From the NCBI GenBank assembly GCA_023251095.1, contig JAHEZL010000004.1, forward strand, positions 112,226-164,034: a stretch of 51,809 bases of DNA, in the 5' to 3' direction. Each line of letters opens with the position of its first letter. Within the stretch, counting starts at the first letter, position 1. This document shows, piece by piece, positions 19,601 through 26,376 of the stretch. The notes beneath the pieces were generated by a model, which had not been told where the DNA came from, ran no database searches, and saw only the letters and a list, made by a program, of their open reading frames with translations. The position numbers and the translations under genes are program-made. The DNA is from Flavobacteriales bacterium (GTDB lineage Bacteria; Bacteroidota; Bacteroidia; Flavobacteriales_C; GCA-002722245).

Positions 19601-20656
19601 GCTTTGACTTTCACCTTGTTTGCATTGAAAAAAAGAAAAAGATTTGCTGTTGGTGAGTAAATTCACTCCTCCGCGGTAGCAGCCTATCCATATGTTTTTT
19701 TCTTTATCAAGATATAAATTTCTGATTTGATCATTGGAAAGACTATTGCTGTTTGCAGCATTTGATTTGATGCCGGTGAAAGATTCTTTTTCGGTATTGA
19801 AGATAAAAATTCCGTTGTTCTGGGTTCCTATCCATAAATTATCATTCTTGTCGAGCATTAATGAATATAGCTGTTGCAGTTTATGATCTCCTGTATTAAA
19901 GGTATAATTTCTGAAAGTTTTTGTTGCGTCTAATTTGTCCAGTCCCTTTTTAGTGCCTATCCAAAGCACATTTGTTTTTTTATCAAAAAATAAACTTTGA
20001 ATATAATTGTCGGATAAGCCCTTTGTTTTATTGTCGCTTTTATAATAGCGAGTGAATTTTCTTTGGGCGATAGAAAAAACATTCAATCCTGTTCCTCCGC
20101 GTGCGATCAAAAGATTTCCATTATTATCTTCAGCAATAGAGTTAATAGCATTAGAGCTTAAATGCACATTGGGTTCATTATTTAAAAAGAGATTGGATTT
20201 AAAATTCACAGGATCTAAAAGGTGTAATTCACCATGGTCGGTCCCAAACCACACATTTTTTTTAGAATCTTCAAAGATTATATTGACAGGTGCTCTGAGA
20301 ACAATGTTTTTGAAACTGTTGGTAGTCCTGTCGTAAATGCTTAGGCCTTGATTGGTGCCGGCCAGAATAAAATGCCTACTGTCCTCAAACACGCAATTTA
20401 TTCTATCATTAACTATAGAGGCGGGGTTTTGATCATGTCGGTAAACCTGTAAGTTTTGTCCGTCGTATTTGTTCAAGCCATTTTCAGTTCCTATCCAAAT
20501 AAAACCCAAATGATCCTGACAAAAAGAATTAACTGAACTGTTTGAAAGTCCTTCATTGATATCAATGTGTACAAATCTGTAGTTGTCGGGTGAACCATAA
20601 AGGTTACCAAACAATGTAACAACAAGGCAAACTGAATACAGGATGTTTTTGATCAT
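16619..20656 (-). CDS. Hybrid two-component system sensor/regulator (HTCS-1)
   Basis: A 1345-residue one-protein two-component system. A signal peptide (about 1-21) leads to a periplasmic sensor of repeated propeller blades (GLSNSSVNSFCQDHLGFIWIG type, about 25-690) and a Y_Y_Y domain (about 695-775). One membrane span is at about 786-800. The cytoplasmic part has a HisKA domain with phospho-accepting His841 (NVSHEFKTPL), an HATPase domain (NLLSNSFKF, DNGFGIEEKDLPHIF, GTGIGLAFV), a receiver domain with Asp1143 (SDVMMPEMDG) and an AraC-type HTH at about 1240-1340. In Bacteroidota such proteins sense glycan fragments and switch on nearby degradation genes. It is divergent from the GH16 operon and paralogous to HTCS-2 at 36325, with colinear domains. 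The likely signal here is a beta-1,3-glucan oligosaccharide. Confidence 0.96.
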   Translation of the reverse strand: MIKNILYSVCLVVTLFGNLYGSPDNYRFVHIDINEGLSNSSVNSFCQDHLGFIWIGTENGLNKYDGQNLQVYRHDQNPASIVNDRINCVFEDSRHFILAGTNQGLSIYDRTTNSFKNIVLRAPVNIIFEDSKKNVWFGTDHGELHLLDPVNFKSNLFLNNEPNVHLSSNAINSIAEDNNGNLLIARGGTGLNVFSIAQRKFTRYYKSDNKTKGLSDNYIQSLFFDKKTNVLWIGTKKGLDKLDATKTFRNYTFNTGDHKLQQLYSLMLDKNDNLWIGTQNNGIFIFNTEKESFTGIKSNAANSNSLSNDQIRNLYLDKEKNIWIGCYRGGVNLLTNSKSFSFFQCKQGESQSLNNKIVLSVIEDQNKNIWIGTDGGGVNFYDKKTGTFTYYKQGGNNSLSDNTVQCLYEDKEGKIWMGTSTGGISILNPKTKKFIYFKDPDSAIFRGANDIRSILGDKYGNIWVATNGNGISKFTIDGKRTENYRTDWQNRNKTLITNWIRPLYLDKKNNLWIGTVTGISVFNIEKKSFTNIYTDGKEEFTAYSLCEDNDGNMWFGTTLGLKKYNPQTHTFQTFTTANGLPDNIVFEILKDSKNNLWISTNNGLSFYNFKTNKFVNFDITDGLPDNNFIENSAFKGANGKLYFGSTDGLLFFNPDKIKISNFISPITLTEFRVFNKPVKIGDLDSLLKKDISATKEIVLNYDQSLFAFEYAAPNYANPKKTQYRYKLAGFDRDWIYNGSVNIASYTNIAPGNYMFFVSNSIENGIWNSDPAHIQVTILPPFWRTEWAYICYFLIIALSLYFSRKFIINREKLKNDLKMEKINAEKAKEISTMKLNFFTNVSHEFKTPLTLIIGPIDRLLQDDSNPAQKKYYYELIQRNSQRLLKLINEVLDLNKMDATDLPIYKKNADVIPFIKNIATTFEYISEQKKIQLVIRSNMEQLHFAFDPEKLEKVLVNLLSNSFKFTKAHGTIEIAIGTKEISGSTFVVISVKDNGFGIEEKDLPHIFKRFYKSGNKTANAEGTGIGLAFVKELVELHNGKIEVESKPGKGATFHIYLPLTKEPEKTIPALHENISVAQEMNYEEELAEQEEGNGKLKILLIEDNEDVRTFLKTELIGEYNIEEAADGKEGLEKAFQTLPDMIISDVMMPEMDGTEVCKLLKTDIRTSHIPVILLTAKSSTENQVKGFETGADAYVTKPYNFSVLQLQIRNILSYRETLRKKISVDAMINVKEITVTNTDEKLMLKAIQIIEKNIADTEFNVNKFATEIGIGRTLFYAKIKNITGQTVNDFIQTIRLKHAANMLVKSELTISEIAYSVGFNTPKYFSKCFKDTFGIHPSQYRDDNKPA

Positions 20657-20760
20657 AACAATTCAGTACTTAATAAGAATGAAAATAACAATAAATTATT
20701 ACTGTACTCCCCTTGAATACAAATTCAATGTATAATATTTTTCATTGCCATATTAGGGCT

Positions 20761-20775
20761 TGTACAAAAGTGTAC
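20761..20775 (+). promoter_or_regulatory. Direct repeat TGTAC-N5-TGTAC between HTCS-1 and the GH16 operon
   Basis: TGTACAAAAGTGTAC lies in the 288-base divergent region between the HTCS-1 start (20656) and the GH16 operon. A similar GTACAAAAGT is upstream of the GH81 gene at 40433. AraC-family regulators often bind direct repeats, so this is a candidate HTCS site. Confidence 0.4.
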
Positions 20776-20851
20776 TCTTTTTGGATGATCCTCGCACACA
20801 AAAAACGAGATTGCTAATACCTTTAATTTCATAATCATTAACAAGAGATAT

Positions 20852-20935
20852 ATGAAACAAAACCTTTTAACCGCAATTCTCGTTTTTGGGATACTATCTG
20901 TTTATGTAACCATTGTTTATCACTTGAAAAAATAG
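20852..20935 (+). CDS. Small membrane protein, 27 residues (candidate)
   Basis: An ATG at 20852 opens a frame of 27 codons ending in TAG at 20935, nine bases before the GH16 start. The product is Lys/Gln at the start, a single hydrophobic helix (LLTAILVFGILSVYVTIVY) and a positively charged end HLKK. This composition is that of a small single-pass membrane protein rather than random sequence, and the position suggests cotranscription with the glucanase genes. A leader or translational-coupling role for GH16 is another option. No homologue is known to me. Confidence 0.45.
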   Translation: MKQNLLTAILVFGILSVYVTIVYHLKK

Positions 20936-20944
20936 AGATATTAT

Positions 20945-22375
20945 ATGAAGAATAATTTACTGAGTCTTGTTTTTTTATCCGCAATTATGGCGCCCTCTGT
21001 AAGCAGGGCCCAAAGCTATCAGCTTTTCTGGTCGGATGAGTTTAACGGTACTTCACTCGATGAGAATTACTGGAACTATGAAACAGGAAATGGAGATTGG
21101 GGTTGGGGAACCGGTCAGCTGGATTATGATACTAAGCGCGACACCAATGTAAAAGTAAGTGGCGGTAACTTAATCATTCAAACCTTAACAGAAAACTATT
21201 CGGGATTTAATTATACTTCAGGCCGATTGACTACAGCTAAAAAATTATCCTTCAAACATGGAAAAGTAGAGATCAGGGCCAAAGTTCCAACAGGCAGTGG
21301 AGAAGGAGTGGCTTTTTGGATGTTGCCCACCTGGGAAAAGTTTGGCGGTTGGCCGAGAAGCGGAGAAATCGATATTCTTGAAATATGTGGGAAATCTACC
21401 ACGCAATCGCAAGGCACGATGCACTTTGGCGAAAACGGAAATGATGTAAGCAGCTATGCTATTTATAAACCAACAGGCGTAGATCTTTCAGCTGATTTCC
21501 ATGTTTACGGTGTGGAGTGGGACTCAAAAACCATTAAATGGTATGTAGATACCACAGTATATAAAACAGCCAATGTGGACGTGCCATACGGAACGCAATA
21601 TTATTTCCCCTTTTCCGAAGAGTTTTATGTTATCATCAGCGCAGGAGTTGGAGCACAGATGTGTGGCGCTCCCGACGGATCCATCTTACAATCCAAATAT
21701 GTAGTAGATTATTTTCGTGTGTATAAAACAGCAGATGAAATTGTGACTATCCCTGCAAAAATTGAAGCCGAAGCGTATACCTCTCAAGGAGGAACACAGC
21801 TGGAAACCTGCACCGATTCGGGTGGAGGGAATGATGTTGGACAAATTGGAACAGGAGATTTTTTAAGTTATAATTTGGTAGCACAACAGGCCGGAGTATA
21901 TAAAGTTACTTTCAGGGTAGCGGCAGGAACAGGTTATTCGGGTTCTATTAAAATATTGAGTGGCGCTACTCAAGTTGGTACTATCAATGTGCCAACCACC
22001 GGCGGCTGGCAAACCTGGCAGGATGTTTCAACCAACATTACCTTAAAACAAGGTGTTCAAAACATCACTTTAAATTTTACAGGTGTATTCAATATTAATT
22101 ATGTGAATTATGAATGGATAAGTACATCTGTCAATGAAGTTGCTGTTAATTCGGTAAAACTATTTCCAAATCCTTTTTCTTCCAAAATCAACATTAGTTC
22201 TGATAGTGGTGAGGGACTTTTTAGTGTTTATGATTTATCGGGAAGAGAAGTGTTGAATGATAATTTCAAAAAAGGGAATTCAATATTTTCTACAGATTGC
22301 CTGTCTCCGGGCATATATCTCATTCAAATAAAAACAAATAGTGGAGTGACACAACAAAAATTAATCAAAGAATAA
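20945..22375 (+). CDS. Secreted GH16 endo-beta-1,3-glucanase (laminarinase-like) with CBM6 and T9SS type A tag
   Basis: A 476-residue protein with a signal peptide ending at SRAQ (about residue 23). The GH16 domain covers about 27-262. The catalytic motif of the bulged laminarinase group is present: SGEIDILE with Glu141 (nucleophile), Asp143 and Glu146 (acid/base). Trp-rich substrate-cleft sequence (GDWGWGTGQLDYDT, WMLPTWEKFGGWP) fits laminarinases. A CBM6 domain follows at about 272-395 (IEAEAYTSQGGTQLE...GGWQTWQDV...INYVNYEWI), which binds beta-glucan or xylan chains. Residues 400-476 (VKLFPNPFSSKINIS...GIYLIQIKT) are a type A sorting domain. It is in an operon with the TIM-barrel enzyme 19 bases downstream. 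Endo-cleavage of laminarin-like beta-1,3-glucan outside the cell is the probable role. Confidence 0.94.
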   Translation: MKNNLLSLVFLSAIMAPSVSRAQSYQLFWSDEFNGTSLDENYWNYETGNGDWGWGTGQLDYDTKRDTNVKVSGGNLIIQTLTENYSGFNYTSGRLTTAKKLSFKHGKVEIRAKVPTGSGEGVAFWMLPTWEKFGGWPRSGEIDILEICGKSTTQSQGTMHFGENGNDVSSYAIYKPTGVDLSADFHVYGVEWDSKTIKWYVDTTVYKTANVDVPYGTQYYFPFSEEFYVIISAGVGAQMCGAPDGSILQSKYVVDYFRVYKTADEIVTIPAKIEAEAYTSQGGTQLETCTDSGGGNDVGQIGTGDFLSYNLVAQQAGVYKVTFRVAAGTGYSGSIKILSGATQVGTINVPTTGGWQTWQDVSTNITLKQGVQNITLNFTGVFNINYVNYEWISTSVNEVAVNSVKLFPNPFSSKINISSDSGEGLFSVYDLSGREVLNDNFKKGNSIFSTDCLSPGIYLIQIKTNSGVTQQKLIKE

Positions 22376-22394
22376 TTTATAATAAATAGAAGAT

Positions 22395-24209
22395 ATGGTA
22401 ATTAAAGGATTTTTGGTGGCGGTATCAATCGTATTGATTCAGGGCCTTGCTCTTGCAAAAACAACGGTTAAGAAAGAAAACGGAGGCTGGAAGTTATATG
22501 TGAACGATAAACCCTTTGAAGTAAAGGGTGTCACTTTTGGCGGCGATGTGACAAAAGAAAATGTTGGGAAATATATGAAAGACTTTAAGTTCCTTGGTGT
22601 AAATACCATCAGAACATGGGGAACCAATGACAATACTCAAATTCTTTTAGATAGCGCTGAGGCTTATGGTGTCAAAGTAATGGTTGGGATTTGGATGCGT
22701 CATGGCCGACCGGGAATGGAAGGGGACGATAGCTTTGATTATTTGAAGGATGCCAAGGGAATGGACGCTATGTATGAAGGCGCTATTGCAACTGTGAATA
22801 AATATAAAAATCATCCGGCCGTACTTTATTTTGGAGTAGGTAATGAAGTGTACTTAAACATCGCTACCAATGAAGAGAAATTAGCCTATTCTTTATTTCT
22901 TGAAAAAGTTTGCAGCAACATAAAACAGATTGATGCTGATCATCCTATAGTATCTGTTGATGCCTGGAATTTCGGATTTAAATGGTGGAAAGAATATGTT
23001 CCTTCTGTGGATATATATGGTGTGAATTCATATGGTCCGGGAGTAAAACAGATTCCGGGAGAGCTTACTAAAGCGGGTGTTGATAAGCCTTATGTGATTA
23101 CAGAATTTGGTGTGAGTGGTGAATGGGATTCAAAACTCGACAGGAACGGATATAAAATAGAACCCGATGATAAAGCAAAATACAAAGCCATTGCGCCGGG
23201 AGTTAAAGAGTGGATAACACCTAATCCATCTTGTTTGGGATCTTATGTTTTCCATTATGGTAACGACGATACCTTTGGTTCTGTGTGGTTGTTGTTTCGT
23301 TATGCCGATTACACCCGTCCGCAATACTGGGCAACCAGGGAGGCCTACACAGGAGAAAAACCTATTAATAATGTGCCTGATATTTCTGCTTTCAGCATTC
23401 CTGATACCAACGCTGTTCAAACGGGAAGCTGGGTAAAAGTTAAGCTGGATGCGTCGGATATAGAAAATGATCAGTTGGATATCAGCTTTCATTACAACCA
23501 GCGCTCAGGAAGTAGGGCACGAAAAGATCAAATCAATCCTCTTGTGTTTAAAGGTAATTTAAAAGAGGGCTATCAAATCAAAGTTCCGGAAGAAAATGGT
23601 GCCATAAAAATTTACGCTTTCGTTAAGGATACCTACAAGAATATTGGCATTGCCCAAACTTCTATCATGATAAAAAACAAAGGCTTTCACAGTGATTTCC
23701 TTCCGGGGGCGCGCACAGCTCTTCCTTTTTATGTGTACAACGATTCTTATAAAATGCCATATTCTCCAACAGCCTACATGGGTAATTTTGCAGAAATGAA
23801 AGTGGATGCGGCAAATAAAGAACAGGTTCATGGAGGCAAGGAATCATTGAAAATTACTTATGAAGGATCCGACAATTGGTTTGGCTTAGGATTGGTTGAT
23901 CCTCCGAACGATTGGGGTACACGTCCCGGTGGCTATAGCGTAAAAGGCGCAAAGACATTTACTTTTTGGGCAAAAGCAAGTTTAGATAATGTGGATGCAA
24001 CTTTTGGATTCGGAATGATAGGCGATGACAAAACGTATTACGATACCGATAAGCAATCTATTAAAATATCTTTGACTTCCACCTGGACAAAATATGAAAT
24101 TGAACTGGAGGATGCCGACTTGCGTTGCATTCGCTCAGGATTTACCATTTATTCGGGTGGTATTGGTCAGCCGTTTTCAATTTGGGTGGATGATGTTCAG
24201 TTTAAATAA
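22395..24209 (+). CDS. Periplasmic TIM-barrel glycoside hydrolase (GH2 barrel-like) with C-terminal jelly-roll domain
   Basis: A 604-residue protein with a signal peptide ending at LALA (residue 21). The barrel (about 30-330) starts with the GH2/GH5-clan pattern LYVNDKPFEVKGVTFGG...LGVNTIRTWG. The acid/base is Glu151 in FGVGNEVYL and the nucleophile Glu237 in VITEFGVSG; spacing fits clan GH-A. The middle (about 340-430) is an Ig-like domain (PDTNAVQTGSWVKVKLDASD). The end (about 440-604) is a CBM4/11-like beta-sandwich (NWFGLGLVDPPNDWG...FSIWVDDVQF). Unlike its neighbours it has no T9SS tag, so it probably stays in the periplasm and trims oligosaccharides made by GH16. The exact GH family cannot be settled without a profile search. 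Confidence 0.87.
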   Translation: MVIKGFLVAVSIVLIQGLALAKTTVKKENGGWKLYVNDKPFEVKGVTFGGDVTKENVGKYMKDFKFLGVNTIRTWGTNDNTQILLDSAEAYGVKVMVGIWMRHGRPGMEGDDSFDYLKDAKGMDAMYEGAIATVNKYKNHPAVLYFGVGNEVYLNIATNEEKLAYSLFLEKVCSNIKQIDADHPIVSVDAWNFGFKWWKEYVPSVDIYGVNSYGPGVKQIPGELTKAGVDKPYVITEFGVSGEWDSKLDRNGYKIEPDDKAKYKAIAPGVKEWITPNPSCLGSYVFHYGNDDTFGSVWLLFRYADYTRPQYWATREAYTGEKPINNVPDISAFSIPDTNAVQTGSWVKVKLDASDIENDQLDISFHYNQRSGSRARKDQINPLVFKGNLKEGYQIKVPEENGAIKIYAFVKDTYKNIGIAQTSIMIKNKGFHSDFLPGARTALPFYVYNDSYKMPYSPTAYMGNFAEMKVDAANKEQVHGGKESLKITYEGSDNWFGLGLVDPPNDWGTRPGGYSVKGAKTFTFWAKASLDNVDATFGFGMIGDDKTYYDTDKQSIKISLTSTWTKYEIELEDADLRCIRSGFTIYSGGIGQPFSIWVDDVQFK

Positions 24210-24224
24210 TAGAGACGAGTGTAA

Positions 24225-24294
24225 TTTCAGATTTTCAATCTGAAATCCATTTAAATGCATTTTTAATGCCTATTTAATTGCGATTGAAAATCGC
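24225..24294 (+). terminator. Tandem hairpins after the GH16 operon
   Basis: TTTCAGATT-TTC-AATCTGAAA (24225-24245) and GCGATT-GAA-AATCGC (24280-24294, followed by TTTAAGTTTTG) lie just past the stop of the last gene in the operon. The second has the better terminator form. Confidence 0.5.
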
Positions 24295-24304
24295 TTTAAG
24301 TTTT

Positions 24305-24633
24305 GTTTCAGATTGAAAATCATTACTGTTCGGAACATATTGAACTTCACACCCAGTAAGTCCTTGCGAAAATTTTGTACTCAAAATTGAAGTAATTTCT
24401 TTTTTTTAGTTTAGGTGTTGTCGTCACATTCGCTCCGCGCTCACGGCTTCGCCGGCGCGGAATTTATTTGTGTAGAGGCTTCGCCTCGTATTTCATTATT
24501 AATTAACGAAGCAAAGCTTCTTTGAAAAAAGATTCCGCGCCGGCGTAGCCGTGAGCGCGGAGCAAGCCCCTTGCTGAGTGGGCGTTTCAAGTCTTTATAA
24601 GGTTCCGAACAGTAATGATTAAAAATCTGAAAC
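24305..24633. repeat. Nested palindromic element (mobile-element-like) in a 516-bp gap
   Basis: This fills most of the gene-free stretch 24210-24725. Outer arms 24305-24336 and 24602-24633 are inverted repeats matching at 29 of 32 positions. Inside, GC-rich arms 24432-24463 and 24532-24563 match at 31 of 32. The central loop holds two small hairpins, GAGGC-TTC-GCCTC (24475-24487) and GAAGC-AAA-GCTTC (24508-24520). Between outer and inner left arms, 24346-24398 is a diverged copy of the 8459 palindrome arm. The GC-rich arms contrast with the A+T-rich surroundings. No protein is encoded, so it is a MITE, a REP/BIME-type cluster or a stack of insertions. Confidence 0.8.
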
Positions 24634-24643
24634 TACATATAGT

Positions 24644-24671
24644 GTAGAGACGCAAAATTTTGCGTCTCTAC
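24644..24671. repeat. Perfect 28-bp palindrome
   Basis: GTAGAGACGCAAAA and its exact reverse complement abut at 24644-24671. It directly adjoins the terminator of the minus-strand gene at 24726. GTAGAGACGCAAAATTTTGCGTCTCTAC-like sequences recur in other bacterial genomes (from memory). Confidence 0.85.
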
Positions 24672-24701
24672 AAAAAAAAGGCGCACTTTAAAAAGCGCGC
24701 C
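24672..24701 (-). terminator. Intrinsic terminator of the 24726-26306 gene
   Basis: On the minus strand GGCGCGC-N8-GTGCGCC is followed by eight T (the A run at 24672-24679). It starts about 25 bases after the stop codon. Confidence 0.85.
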
Positions 24702-24725
24702 TTCATTCACTATTGATTTTATAAA

Positions 24726-26306
24726 TTATCTCTTCAATATTTTTTCACAGCTTATGCCATCCATTGTTTGTATTTGTACAACATACAAACCTGAGGTTAA
24801 TGTTTCTGTTGAAATAGAATTATTTCCACGATTTAATTGTCCGTTAATGACTTCTTTACCTGCTAAATCATAAATTTTAAAAGTGCTTCTGTCTGCTTCG
24901 GATTGAAGGTTGATGAATTCATTAAACGGATTTGGAAAAATATTTACTCTTGCCAAATTCTCTTCATTTACAGCTGTGAGCGCATCAGGCACTAATTCAA
25001 TGTCATCAAAATAATAAGTGCTCATATCATTTGTTCCTGCATTTATGGTGATGAGTAATTTGTCGTATTTACTAGATAGTGCTTTGCTGAAATCAAAAGT
25101 AAGTATGGTCCATTTTCCGGTATCTGCAGCTGCAATTGTGGCTGTAACCTGATAAAATATGGTGTTGTTGTTGAAGTCTTCTAAACGAATAACCACAGGC
25201 GCAATTTTATGAGAATAAACTTTCATGCGGAAAACCTTGTTCACTGAAAAATCGACTTTAGAACTTAACTGAGTAGAAGAAATCCCTTCCCATGTGTTGA
25301 ATCCTTTTGTTAATTGTCCTACTTTCAAACTGGTATTGAGTCCGCCATTTTTAGGATTGGTTATTTCATAAAACTGACTTTCATAAAATCCTTTGAAGGT
25401 TAAATCCACTACATCATAATCAGCAAATAAAACTCCTTCTTTATCCGATACCAATAAATTATTAGTGATGGAGGTAGTAGTATTTGAATTGCCGTCTGTA
25501 GCAACTATTTTATAGTAAATAGCTGTTCCGTTGCTTTGTCCGGGAATAGTAGCCGAATAAATATTACCACTGGCCGACATGCTAAGCGTGTTGTTTAAAC
25601 TGGTAGGTGAAGTCCCCCATTTTAATGTAGCGCCTGTTACTGCAAGATCATCGGTAATGGTAGCCAAAATAGTGATGGCTTCATTTGTTTTTGGACTCAA
25701 AGTGCTTGAAGTAATTTCTTTGATGGAAGGGGCAGAAACCCCAACATAATAAGGAACCATGGTAAAATCATCAAAGTAAAAAACATGTACCGCAGTAGCT
25801 CCGTCATCAAAATAAAGAATGATTTTATTGTAGGTATTGTTGGCGGTACCCGTGAAATCAAACACCAGATTTTGCCAGGTGTTGATCTGACTCACGGGAA
25901 CCGTTACTTTTTTAGTGATGCTGCTGTTTTTCCAATCTTGTAATTCTACCGATACATTGCAGGCAATGGGAGAATATACTTTAAGGTTCAATACAGAATA
26001 GAGAGAGAAATTTAATTTTTGCGGTACTGAATCCTTGATCACAATTCCCGACCAGGTTTCTTGGCCCCTCACGCACATTCCAACTTTATTGCTCACATCA
26101 ATTCCTGTTTTGTAGGGATTGTTCATTACATAAAATTCATCGTTTCCAAATCCGTTGAAATTTAAAACGGTATTGTCATAGTCGGCTAAAACAACCGAAC
26201 TTTGTGCGTGTGCATTTGCAGAAAAAAGGCTGATGCAAAAAACACCAAATGCTTTGATTAATAAATTTTGATTGGCTTTCATAGTTGTATTTATTTTATA
26301 CAACAA
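24726..26306 (-). CDS. Secreted two-module CBM-like protein with T9SS type A tag
   Basis: A 526-residue protein. The signal peptide (MLYKINTTMKANQNLLIKAFGVF...AHAQ) ends near residue 35; an internal ATG (MKANQNLL, residue 9) could be the real start. Two homologous beta-sandwich modules lie at about 36-190 (VVLADYDNTVLNFNGF...FYFDDFTMVP) and about 290-442 (VLFADYDVVDLTFKGF...YYFDDIELVP). An Ig-like domain sits between them (PSIKEITSSTLSPKTNEAITILATITDD). The last 75 residues are a type A sorting domain (VNIFPNPFNEFINLQS...GLYVVQIQT). There is no catalytic domain, so a surface glycan-binding role is inferred. It could be a functional stand-in for a SusE/F-type binding protein. A GTAC repeat lies 29 bases upstream. 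Confidence 0.85.
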   Translation of the reverse strand: MLYKINTTMKANQNLLIKAFGVFCISLFSANAHAQSSVVLADYDNTVLNFNGFGNDEFYVMNNPYKTGIDVSNKVGMCVRGQETWSGIVIKDSVPQKLNFSLYSVLNLKVYSPIACNVSVELQDWKNSSITKKVTVPVSQINTWQNLVFDFTGTANNTYNKIILYFDDGATAVHVFYFDDFTMVPYYVGVSAPSIKEITSSTLSPKTNEAITILATITDDLAVTGATLKWGTSPTSLNNTLSMSASGNIYSATIPGQSNGTAIYYKIVATDGNSNTTTSITNNLLVSDKEGVLFADYDVVDLTFKGFYESQFYEITNPKNGGLNTSLKVGQLTKGFNTWEGISSTQLSSKVDFSVNKVFRMKVYSHKIAPVVIRLEDFNNNTIFYQVTATIAAADTGKWTILTFDFSKALSSKYDKLLITINAGTNDMSTYYFDDIELVPDALTAVNEENLARVNIFPNPFNEFINLQSEADRSTFKIYDLAGKEVINGQLNRGNNSISTETLTSGLYVVQIQTMDGISCEKILKR

Positions 26307-26334
26307 ATCTACTTTCTCAGCTATTGGAAGTGGG

Positions 26335-26347
26335 GTACGTTTGTACA
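26335..26347 (-). promoter_or_regulatory. GTAC repeat upstream of the CBM-like gene
   Basis: GTACGTTTGTACA lies 29-41 bases upstream of the gene at 26306, reading TGTAC-AAA-CGTAC on the coding strand. It belongs to the GTACAA motif set seen at 20761, 36182 and 40432. Confidence 0.35.
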
Positions 26348-26376
26348 GAAATGCCGCAATATTATTCAGTTAATTG

